DNA of 64,000 nucleotides from Isoetes taiwanensis (lineage: Eukaryota > Streptophyta > Lycopodiopsida > Isoetales > Isoetaceae). Position 1 is the first letter of the stretch, and each line of letters begins with the position of its first letter. Below are positions 25,301-37,300 of the stretch, one piece after another. Under the pieces are notes generated by a model that worked only from the letters and a program-made list of their open reading frames with translations, ran no database searches and was not told where the DNA came from. The DNA lies in assembly GCA_021234155.1 (NCBI GenBank), contig JAJEKV010000012.1:8956448-9020447 (forward strand), in the 5' to 3' direction. Position numbers and translations under genes: made by a program.

Positions 25301-28300
25301 ATAGGCATCAAAAGAATGGTTTTTGTACTCACCACCATTGTCGGACCTGAATGCCTTAATCAACTTTCCTGTTTGTTTTTCAACCATAATCCGGAACTCC
25401 TTGAACTTAGAGAGTACATCAGATTTGTAATGCAAAGGGTACACCCACGTCATCCTAGAATGATCATCAATGAATGTACAAAAGTAGCGTGCTCCACTCA
25501 AAGAAGGGACCCTGACTTCGCATACATCACTATGCACGAGCTGCAAGATATCATTGGTTTTCTTCACGGCCTCCTTGGGGAAAGATGCAGCTACTTGCTT
25601 TCCAAGATTGCAAGCATCGCATTGCAGTTTATGAGTATGTACAGCAGGCAGCCCAACAACCATCTCTTTTCCATGCATCATACAAAGAGATTGACAACTC
25701 AAATGACCATAACGAGCATGCCATAGTTCATCCAAAGACATGCTAATAGCAGCAGCAGTAAACAAGCCTTTCTGCTCTACAACATAAGCACAAAATTTAT
25801 ACAAACCATTTTGGAGAATGCCGCGAGCAACAATGTCAGAGTCGGGAACGACAGGGCGCGTAGGAGTAAGTATAACTTCTCCTTGTCCAAATATAGCGTA
25901 CAAGCCAATGTTATCAACCTTAGAAACGGACAACAAATTTTCTTCAAGTCCAGGAATCTAAATAACATCTTTAACATACTTTATGCCGCTTTCCTGAGTA
26001 GAAAATGTGACTTCGCCCTTCCCTTGAATTTGATAGCTGAAATTATCAGCAAATTTGACTCGACCACCATCCATTTGCTGTAGTTCAGAAAAATATTACT
26101 TTCTTTTTCCTGTCATGTGTGAAGTAGCACCAGAATCAAGGTACCACGGATCACTATCACATCTGTCCAAAGACATCTCAGAAGCTTTGAATAAGCATTC
26201 AATATCAGCACTTTCTGGTTCAAATTCAGCAGCAACGCAATTAGATCACTCCTTTCGATCATGTGCGGGTTGGTCTTTACTTGTTGTAGCAGCTTTGGCT
26301 TCTTTCTTTAAGCGCTTTGGGCAATCACTAATCCAATGCCCTTTCTCGTGACAATATTTGCAGGGATATCTGCTTGAATCTTTCTTGCTCCCGCTCCCCG
26401 ATTAGAATTACTACCTGAAGACTCAGAGGATTTATTTCGAGAGAACCTATCAGTGTGCTTCTTGGAATTATATTTGGAAAAGAAAACATTCTGATCTGAC
26501 CGCCTTTTCAACTCCAATTCAGTCTAAAGGAGAAGATTAGGCAAGTCTTTCAGCTTAATTCGACTGTCTCTTGCACCTAATGCAAGAATAAAAGGCTGAT
26601 AGTCTATAGAAAGACCACGACGCAATGCGGAAATTACCTCACCATCCGGTACTTGCTGTTTCATATCATCCAATTTGCTTTTAATCTCTTTAGCCTTGGA
26701 AATATAGTCAAGCATATCCTTACAATTGTCCAAGTGCAAAGAGTATAACTCATCTCTCAAGAAAAGGGCTCTAGAGTCTGTATCTCGAGCATAACTTTTT
26801 CAGCTGATCTAGTGCTTCCCACAATAATTTACAACCCCTAATATGGCACTGAACTTGAACTTCTGGTGATACAAGAACTTTCAAGAGGCCCAAGCCTTTC
26901 TTATTTTTTGACGAGAAATCTGCATCTTTTATGTCAAGAGAGCCATCAACAAGTCCATCCAAACAATGCATGAGGAGATAACCTTCAAACACATCAATCC
27001 ACTGAAAATAATTATCTCCTTTCAGGATAGCATTTGGATTGTTGAATTTGGTGGAATCCATCCCTGAAGGTATTAAAACTTATCAAAGAGCACTAAGAGA
27101 GAGATTACTGAGCTTTAGATGCACAAAGAAGACAAACCAAGGGATTTACCCAGACAGATGGTATGTCACAGAAACTGCATCAACATTGCTCAATCCTGAC
27201 AAATCTCTCACGAAATTGCTCGTAGAGCCAAAATTACCAATTGTTCAACCTTTCGGAACAAAAACGGCACAAAACGGCAAAAAACGGCACCTTTGTGCAA
27301 CCAAATCTCGAATTTGAACAAAAGTACACAATTTGTTGATGACGTGACAAAAAATTGGCCGATTTTGCAATTCTGGTTGAAGACGTCCAATTTCGGCAGT
27401 GTTGCCAACTTCTGAATTCACCTCTGACAAATTTCCCTCACTGGTTGGTTCTAGCCACCCTGGGCTCTGATACCATGACAAAACTTGTGATCTAGGCTAG
27501 AATCAAACAGCAAGAAAACAAGAGAGAAAAGAGACGGAGTGAAACTCAGAAAAAGGAATATGATGGATTGGATTGTTGCTTTTCTCGGTGCTACAGAAGA
27601 TGGTCACATATGTGACGTGTAGAGCATAGCACGTTGACACCTAACCTAGGGGGCATACATGAACATAAATATATGCTAAACTATAGACCATGGTCCTATG
27701 TAAATACATAGGCTGCCATGTCAGCACATATGTGTGCTTAACCATTAAGAATTATTTCTGTCACCACAAATATAAGCATTGGATTTACTTCACTTCTGTA
27801 GAAATCCATTTTTGTCTTTTCTTTTTGCCATATCTTTTGCACAACCTTGCTTTTCACAAGGTCTCTAATGCTGATATCTGTATTTGGCCAATCTCTTTCT
27901 TCAATTCCCCACTTCTCGGACCATGCAATCAGATTTTTATACCATCTACTAGTTTTTGAGTCTTCAAGAGCTAAGTGTGGCAGTCTTGATGTGTCTAGCT
28001 CTCTTGTATGTGCAACGTACCTTAATGTCAAACAAAAAGCCTCGGCCTCTAGTGGCATCATACCAATCTCAGCTAAAAGAATAAAATATGATGTCTGACT
28101 TTTCACTCCCAGTTCTTCCTGTAGGAAAAGCTTAAGCACACTTTCTACATTAGTCCAGAGATGCGAAGAGATTGTTGGTCCCCAAACCTGAGTTCCATAT
28201 AGAATGACAGTTTGGACTAAAGCTTTAAAAAGCATCTTTCTCATAGTCCATCCATATAGGCCAGCTCGACGACATCTATTTAGCATGGAATAGAGTGCCT

Positions 28301-31300
28301 TCTTGCCTCCAGCTATTCTCTTCTTTACACATTCCTTCCAACCGTAATTCGGGCTAACTTCTAGGATGGTTGACGTGACTTCTACATTGTGAAGAAGATA
28401 TATCTGACCGAGCCTTTACAGTTATTTTCATTGGATACCCTGATAATATGACTTGGAGATGTTTTGATCCAGTGACCAAAAGGGTTTTGGCATCTTGAAG
28501 CATGACGTTTGTTGAAGATGCAGTTTATTCCTCTGAGTTTATATAACACCAAGAGCAGCTTATGATCAGTGCCTTCAAGTTATTTTTTGAGTTGAGAGTT
28601 GGTCCATCTCTACATCGTCAACTAATATAATTGTTCCTTCTGTTCCACCTTTTTCTCTTGACTCTCAACCTGGCCGAGCGACTAGACATAAGGTCAAGTG
28701 CTCAAAGAGGATTTGCAGATTGTGTCATTCGAATGTAATTGAGTCTGAGGACAACTTTATTTTACATGTCCAATATATCACTAAATATGGGGCAGGTTCC
28801 ATTGCCTCTTTCCAGAACCTATCTTCCAGGACCAGAAATGAAGAGCTCTATTCCTTCACCCAACTGACTGGTGAAGGAGCATGCTGGGGGGGAGAATTGG
28901 ACAGGAAAATGACCCTACAGAGAGGCAGATCACTCTCTTTCTCATTGGAGGTGATAATGGAAGTCAGGCCGTCTACCTGGGCCATTTTATCCTATTCCAA
29001 GAGGGGTAACCACGGAAGTTTTGAGAAGAAGAAAGCGGGCAGCAAAGAAAAGACATAAGCAGTGCATTAAAATAGAAAACAAGACTGACATCAGCTCATA
29101 CGTTGAGCCAGTGGCTAGAGAAAAGGGAAAAAGTTTCCTAATTTAATGTTTCAGTATTTTTTTGTCATATTTTTATGCACATAACTAGGAGGCTGCAATG
29201 CGATCTGTCGTAAACCAGTTACTCAAAAACTTACTATTACTTGCCCAGGTTGACACTCAAGATGCTTATCAACAGTTGGAGCCTGTTGACTACTACTCAC
29301 CACCTGCATTTCCTTTGACTATCTTTCCTCACAATCAGCCTGAATCTTTATTAGGAACATCACAAGCAGGCTTGAGAAGGTACGGAGGATTGGTGGCCTT
29401 CCACCTTCACAGGAATATTGTAGCTTTGTTCTTATTACACAAGTCCTTTCTCATGAAGATCCTCAAACATATACTCAGGCAGCCAGGCATCCTCATTGGG
29501 TTCATGTTATGAAAGAGGAGAGTAATGCTTCAGAAACAAGATACAGTGGGAACTATTTTCTCATAAGAACATTGTTGGAGCAAAGTGGGTATACAAAACC
29601 AAGTTTTATTCCGATGGGACACTTCAAAACATTGGTAGCTAAGGGTTTTACACAGCAGGAGGGGTTTGACTACATGGATGTCTTTGCTCCTGTGGTTTGC
29701 ATAGACACTTTGAGAGCAGTTGTAGCTCTTTCAGGCTGTGTATCACTTGGACTTCAAATCAGCAGTTCTGAATGGAGGAAGAAATCTTTATGCAGCAGCC
29801 ACTTGAAATCTTGTGTAAACTCGAGAAGAGTATGTATATGGCCTTAAGCAAGCTCCTAGGTGCTGGCTTTAGAACATAAATTGTTTTCTTATTCATCTTG
29901 GATAGCAAAAATCTTGAGCTGATTGCAATTTGTGTTCTAGGATTGAAGGATCCAAGATTTCCATACTGTTGCTTTATGTAGATGGCATGGTATTGACAGA
30001 TGATGCAGCTGAAGTGATTGCCTACACTAAAGAACTTTTGAGATCACTGATCTAGAACTTATGCATTATTGTCTAGGATTAGAGATTTGGAAGGAACCTA
30101 TTGGTATCTATATCACTCAGCAAAGTACGTTTCTGAGGTTCTGGATAAATTCCACATGACAGATTGCAAACCTGTTCAAACTCCTCATGCACCAGACCAA
30201 CAATCAAATGCTTAATTCAAATCAAGAGGATACAGATCCTACACTCTATAGGCATGTAGTTGGGGCTCTTCTATTTGCCCAGATCTGGCCTACGCAGTAG
30301 GAGTGTTAACATCCTAACCAACTGATCTAGGACTTATGCATTACTGTCTGAGTGTAGAGGTTTGGCAGGAACCGATTGTTAGCATGTTAATTAATGGTGC
30401 AAATGTATCATGTACGTATTGTACATAGTATAAAAAGTAGAGTCTATGTAGGAGTTGATGTGTGGCATTTAGGATGGATAAACTTTCCATTTTTGGCCCT
30501 GCAGAAAGGTATTTTGGTATTTTGGATGTCCTTGAATAATATAACTTTTAGTCGATGCTGTCATCTGCGTCTCTTCTTCTCTCCTCCACTAAACTAACAA
30601 GTGGTATCAGAGCGCATATGATCCCTGGGCCTCTGCTGGACATCAGCAAGCAAATTCGTCACAATAAATTGGTGGAATTGTGACGTTTCCAAAAAGTCTT
30701 TTACCCAGCCTTTTTTTGGCTTGTACAAGGCCAAATTTGTTCCTCCTTGTTTGGCCTGCCTTTTTTTTTTTGGCTCCTAACTTTGGTCGTTGGTATCAAT
30801 TAGAAAATCGTCCAATTTGTTGGACGTCCTCTTCAAACTTGTCCACTAAGTACACGTCTGTGGCAAATCCAGAATTTGGTGACAGAACAGGTTGTGGATC
30901 ATGGAGAATTCACTGGAGAAAATACTTTCTCAAGACAGATATATTCTTAATGGCAAGAATTATAATTCTTGGAAGAATTTGATGGAGCCAGTGCTTGAGG
31001 TAAAAGGTCTATGGGAATATGTGAGTGGTGAACACCCAAGGCCAGAATCAGAGACCTCTTACAGTGACATTGAGGAAGCTTATAATCCCCTCTTTGACGA
31101 GGGTCCATTCAGAAGGCGAGGTGGAAAGGCACCTGAAGCATCGAAAGAGAGAAGTGATGAACAGAAAGAATGGGATCAAAAGGATCGCTTGGCACTTGCC
31201 TTTCTCAAGATTTACTGTACTGATGAAGTCAGACAGTATATTATTGATGAGAAAACCTCCCGCTCAGCTTGGGAGAAGTTGAGGAATCTGTATGAAACAG

Positions 31301-34300
31301 TAAATGAATCAAGGAGGCAGTACTTGAGAAACAAATTAAATTCTCTGAAATTAAGTGATTTTGAAAGTGTCACGAAGTTCCTGGCTGAACTTGAAGGCAT
31401 AAAAAGTCAGCTCACGACCATTGGAGATCCGCCAACAGAGAAGGAGTTATTGCATGCTCTTTACACGGGCGCAAAAGAATATGATAGAGGAAGCCAAAAC
31501 TTTGGATCCCGTAGAAATTACAGAAATTATAATTATAACAATGAAACTTCTTCTTCATCAAATTATCAGCAACAACGAGGTAGAGGTCGAGGAGGTTATG
31601 CTAACGCTCCATGGAATGGTGATGATCAAACTATAAGGAATATGTCCTCTACCTCTAGCAATTCTGGAAACCAATGGTCCAGTCAAAGAAACCAAGGAAA
31701 TCAAGGAAATGATTGGTATTACCAGCAGCGTGGAAGAGCGCGTGGTGGAAGAAGAGGCCGAGGTCGAGGAAGACGAGGACGAGGAAATTATTCCGACCAA
31801 GGTAATTTTGCCCAAACAGGAATTGAACATGATGGCAGCAAATGGAGTCTATGACATTTATTGTGATAATGAAGAGTATGTGGATTCATATTATCTTGTG
31901 CCCGATTTCGATGATTTAAAATGTGAAACCAATGTGGTTGATCAGACAAATAGTGCAGAAATGAATGATAAGTCCTTCATTCTTGATAGTGGCACTACTC
32001 GTCACATGAGTGGAAATCCAAATATTGTGAATAACAGACAGCCTGCCCGTGGACAAAACATTCTTTTGGGAAATGAAACCACGCTGAAAGTTGAAGGAGT
32101 AGGAGATGTAAAACTCTCAATGCCAAATGGAGAATTGAGAAAGGTACCAGAGGTACTCTATGTCCCACACTTGAAGAAAAATTTGTTATCTGTTGCCTCC
32201 TTCACTGATAGAGGTCTTCGTGTAATATTTGACGAGGATGAAGCATTAATTGTTACTAAGGGACAGCATCCCAAACAAATTGGCCGAGCAAAAAGAGAAG
32301 GCAGACTTTATAAGTTTTGTGGTGTTCCAATATTGGAAGAGAGTAACATAATTGCTGCTGAGAATCAGAATGTAATGACTAAGGAAGAGAAGGAGCAGAT
32401 CTTGTGGCACGAGAGACTTGGCCACCTCTCGTTCGACTGCATGGAGAAAATGAAAACAAAGAATATGGTGAGAGATTTACCTGCCTTGAAGTCTTTTGAT
32501 TACTGTTGTGAAGCTTGTAAACTTGGAAAGATGACGCGACTCCCTTTTCCAAAGGGGAAGTCTATGCGTGCTACTAGAGTGTTACAGTTAGTACACTCAG
32601 ATGTTTGCGGACCCATGAAGGTACCAGCAATAGGAGGAGCAAAATATTTCGTGACATTCATAGATGATTTCACAAGGAAGACATGGATTATAAAAGCAAA
32701 ATCAGCAGTTTTGGAGAAGTTTAAAGAATTTCGAGAAATGGTGGAGAATATGACAGGGCATAAAATTCTGAATTTGCGCAGCGATAATGGAGGAGAGTAT
32801 ACATCTAATGCATTCAATGAGTATCTTCGTAAGGCAGGTATAAAAAGGCAGCTAACAGCTCCCCATACGCCGCAGCAAAATGGTGTCGTAGAACGCATGA
32901 ACAGATCCATATGTAACTTGGCACGGAGTATGCTGAAAGGTAAGCGTTTACCTCGAAGTTTTTGGGCAGCAGCAGTTCAAACTGCAGTATACTTGATTAA
33001 TAGAGCGCCAACAAAGGCATTAAATGGTATCACTCCGGAGGAAGCATTTACAGGTATTAAACCAACAGTAAAGCATTTGAAAGTTTTTGGATGTAAGGCG
33101 TATGCATGCAATCTTAATTATAAATCTAAGTTTGATGATAGAGCCATACCTTGCATATTTGTTGGCTATAGTGAACAGAGTAAAGCTTATAAGTTATGGG
33201 ATCCGATAAATAAGAAATTGATCATATCCCGAGATGTCACTTTTGATGAGAAGAATGATGGATCTGCTGTTTTATCAGCCATGGATCAAGGGGAGGATCC
33301 TTTTCCAACTTTCGAGGATGTTCTTGACAGTCTTCCGGATCAGCCGGATCAGCCGCTGATAGAATCCAGTGGGCTCATGAAGAATGCAAATAAAGATGCA
33401 AGATACAAGCGCAAGCTAACCAATGCTATGTGGAGTGAATCACTCGTATGAGGCTTGACTCTGGCTAATATATGAAGTGCCATGTCAGCAGCAACAAATG
33501 ATGACTAGCATGCAAGCGTGCAGTGTGCCAGGTCAGCAAGCGTGACTACAGGCGTGCAGTGTGCCTAGTCATCATAACACATAGAATACAATATTCTAAC
33601 ATCCCCCCTGATGACTAGCACACGTAGAATCATCCCCCCTGGGGACAAACACTGCTGCAAACTCAAAACACCTGTAGAAGAGTTCAGCATATGGAGTAGA
33701 GTGAGCCACAAAAGTAGCCATGCTGGCCACGAAATATTGGTCTTAAACCAAATTTTTCTGCCCCTGTACCATTCTCTACACTTGTCCTGTGACCCTACTG
33801 AGAAGTGCATGCCCTTGCTTGAGCACTTTAATTTAAAAAACTGAAACTGCTCTGCCAAGATTTTTGCAGAAGGAAATTTCAAACAATCGTGCATAACAGC
33901 TATATGTGCCCGTCCTGTTCCCTTGCTCATCTCAGAGATTAAAATCTGCTCATGCGTTTGAAACTGCCCTTGGAATAAATGAGGACTATTTGCAGCTAAA
34001 TCATGACTAGAAATCAGATTTGAAGATTTAAGTAACTCAAGAGCAACGAGAACTTGATTTCTCAAATGCAAGCATCTGTAACTGACCTTTAGCCTATTGG
34101 TTAATCCTCCAATACCAGGGTAAGAAATATACCCCAAACAATCATCCAAATTAGAATGATCCTCCACTTTCCCATCATGTGTGCAAGCAAATGGAATATG
34201 TAGATGAATATAAAGTGGAAAATCGACTTGATGTTTACTAACCTTAGTGATTATGGAACTAAAACCAGCATTCTGCTCATATATATCCATCCAAGGAAGT

Positions 34301-37300
34301 TGAAGAACCAACTCATCTTTGAAATCTGCAGTATACACTTGATGCTCAAATATTTCATCCCTATGCTGATGCAGACAAGCCACATGCAAATCATTTTGTT
34401 CAGATTCAACTATAACATCTTGGTGTTGTTCCAAATCTGTAGATGCTGCTATTTCCATAAATTCTGTTGTTTCACCTAAACTGGTCTGTAATTTCATTAT
34501 TCTCAAGAAGACAAGTGCTGTCTAACATTTCATACTGCAGATCCAGATCAGAGAATATAGATGGAGAAATACCTTTACAAGATTGGAAACTCGTGTTAGC
34601 AGCAGGAAGGAGATCTGATTGGTCCAATACTTGAGCATTGCCCATAGATATAGCCTCTTCCAAAATGTTTCCGAGACAACTAGAATCAGATGTAAAATCA
34701 TGGATCTCAGGAACTGGAAGCATACAATTAGATCTGTCAGAACTAACAGTCAAAGAAGATTCCAGCCTCTTTTCCTTTTCCTTTGTCTGTTGCTTCTTCT
34801 TGTGTTGATTATCCTGCCCAAATTCAGATCTCAAGTAGTCCCAGAGCTCTTGGGAACTACAAAATGTAGCTTGCCAAATCTTTAAACTCAAAGGATATTC
34901 TATAGTTAGCTTTATAGATTTTGAAACTAGATAGTCCTTATCAAGAGTAATCTCAGAAAGATGTTGTCCTCTTGCAACATGCCACAGATCTTGTGAAAGT
35001 AAAGCCCAGGTCATGTGAAATCTCCATTCTTCATAGTTCTGACCATTTAGAAACTTATCTTTTAGCAGAGCTACAATCTCATACAACCCATCTTGAATCA
35101 TTATAAACTCCCAAATCTAATCAGCTTCTTTGTGACAAATATCTCTAACACAGTACACAATACTGGCTTAAGTCTTCTCAAATCCAAGAGACAACTGCTT
35201 TGCTCCCAAACAAAAGATGCCAGTCTTGAGCCAACTGCCCACAAAGCCCAGATCCTAGCCCAAACTTGAGATCCGGCACAACAAACTTGAGGTCCGGCAA
35301 GAACTGTGCCGCAAAAATCCAGATCCAACCAAATTCAGAGCCAAATCAGGCTCCAAGTTCTAATTCGGTGCCCCTCTGCCGTAACTCCAAGTGTGGCCCT
35401 ATCCGACCAACAAAAATAGAACCAAAAATAGAACGTACCTTTTTTGTTTTTATCCCAAATAAGCCACGAAACCAAAGATAACTGCCCCAAATCCGAGCAA
35501 ATCCGTCAAATCCTTTGCCGTAAACACCAGATTTAGATCCGCCAGTCTATTTGACACAGAACCTTCAGATCCACCACCAGATTCCGTCCAATTTGCAAAG
35601 CTACCAGTCTATACCCCTTCTTGCAAAGAAAACGAACCCTAATGCTTCAAATTGCAGCCAGTTCTTGGCTTGCCATATCCCATTCAATCTTCACTAAGAA
35701 ACTGCATCCAGCTTCAAGAAGATGTCAAGGCAAATCCGCCTTTCAGCTAATTGATCTTGCAAGAAACTCTTGCCAAGAAATCAGCTCGAATTCCTCCGAT
35801 CCAGATTACACCAGGATGCTGCCTGTGTCAATCTGATTCAGCCCTTGAAAGCTTGGCTCCTAAAAGCAAATTTCCTTGAAAATTTTGCTGATCAAAACCA
35901 AAACCAGATCGATCCTACACTCTCTTCCTTCTTCATGTAGGCTCTGATACCATGATAGAATCCAGTGGGCTCATGAAGAATGCAAATAAAGATGCAAGAT
36001 ACAAGCGCAAGCTAACCAATGCTATGTGGAGTGAATCACTCGTATGAGGCTTGACTCTGGCTAATATATGAAGTGCCATGTCAGCAGCAACAAATGATGA
36101 CTAGCATGCAAGCGTGCAGTGTGCCAGGTCAGCAAGCGTGACTACAGGCGTGCAGTGTGCCTAGTCATCATAACACATAGAATACAATATTCTAACAGCC
36201 GCAAACACCACAGGTGGATCAAATGAGAAAAAGCAAAGTTGTCACATTCAAAGATGAAACAGGTGAAGAGTTTTGGTATTATAACAAATCTGCGGATCAG
36301 CCAAGTACAAGTAGTGGAACGGATGCTCAAAATCAGGAACCAAACTCTAATTTAAAGTCTTCAGCTCCTTCGTGGTATTCTCCACCTCTCACGCGGAGCA
36401 AGACGAGACGGGAAGAACAAGAGCATTGTAATTTTAATCTTATGATGGAAATTTTGAATACTTCGCTTCCTTCTTCATATGAAGAGGCTGCTAAATGCCA
36501 AGAATGGCGAAATGCAATGAATGAAGAGTATAAAGCTCTTATGAGAAACCATACATGGGTGCTGGTTCCTAGACCACAAAATCAGCACGTAATAGGCTCA
36601 AAATGGGTCTACAGAATAAAATATAAGGCTGATGGCAGCATAGATAAGTATAAAGCAAGGTTGGTCGCGAAAGGTTACTCACAAAGGGAAGGAATTGACT
36701 ACGAAGAAACATTTGCTCCTGTCGCGAAGATGGCAACGGTGAGAACAATCATTGCCTTAGCTGCAAATCAGAATTGGCCGTTGCATCAAATGGATGTAAA
36801 GAATGCGTTCTTACATGGCAACCTCGAGGAGGAGGTCTACATGGAGCAGCCATTAGGTTTCGAGGTGCCAGGTAAAGAAGCATTTGTTTGCAAATTGGGA
36901 AAATCTTTGTATGGGTTGAAACAAGCACGTGCTTGGTACAGCAGAATCCATGAGGTTCTTGTGCATAAAGGATTTAGGAGAAGTGACGCGGATCACTCTT
37001 TATATGTGAAGTTGAATGGTAGTGAAATTTTGATAATCGTCATTTATGTTGACGACCTCATAATCACAGGTAATTCTGCTGCACAAATATCAGAAGTGAA
37101 AGCAATGCTTGGAAGCGAATTTGAAATGTCTGACTTAGGACTCTTGCATTATTTTCTTGGAATAGAGGTATGGCAGCATGATGCAGGGATTTTTCTTTCG
37201 CAAAGCAAGTATGCACATGAGATTTTAAAGAAATTTCATATGGAAGGATGTAAGCCATTGGGCACGCCGATTGAAGTCGGTTTGAAATTGTCAAAGTTTG

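Larger units (their letters stand above)
22602..27763 (-). mobile_element. Ty1/copia LTR retrotransposon (copia-A), recent, inactive
   Basis: A 5.16-kb element is bounded by 288-bp LTRs (22602-22889 and 27476-27763) that begin TG and end CA and differ at only about 2 positions. A 5-bp target duplication CCACA flanks it (22597-22601, 27764-27768). On the - strand, TGGTATCAGAGC follows the 5' LTR (initiator Met-tRNA primer site), and TTAGGGGAGGA precedes the 3' LTR (polypurine tract). Gene order gag-PR-INT-RT-RNase H is copia type. It interrupts a LINE: removing the element and one CCACA restores that LINE's frame. Its coding region has several frameshifts despite the young LTRs. Confidence 0.95.
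33357..36197 (-). mobile_element. Non-autonomous gag-only LTR element nested in copia-B
   Basis: A 2.84-kb element has 245-bp LTRs (33357-33601, 35953-36197) that look identical throughout, and a 5-bp target duplication GCCGC (33352-33356, 36198-36202). On the - strand the primer site TGGTATCAGAGCCTAC directly follows the 5' LTR. A polypurine tract CAGGGGGGA precedes the 3' LTR, with a second similar tract about 30 bp further in. It encodes a gag-like protein and a second unassigned frame but no protease, integrase or RT. This fits the TR-GAG type of non-autonomous elements, mobilised in trans. Identical LTRs make it the youngest insertion here. Confidence 0.93.
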
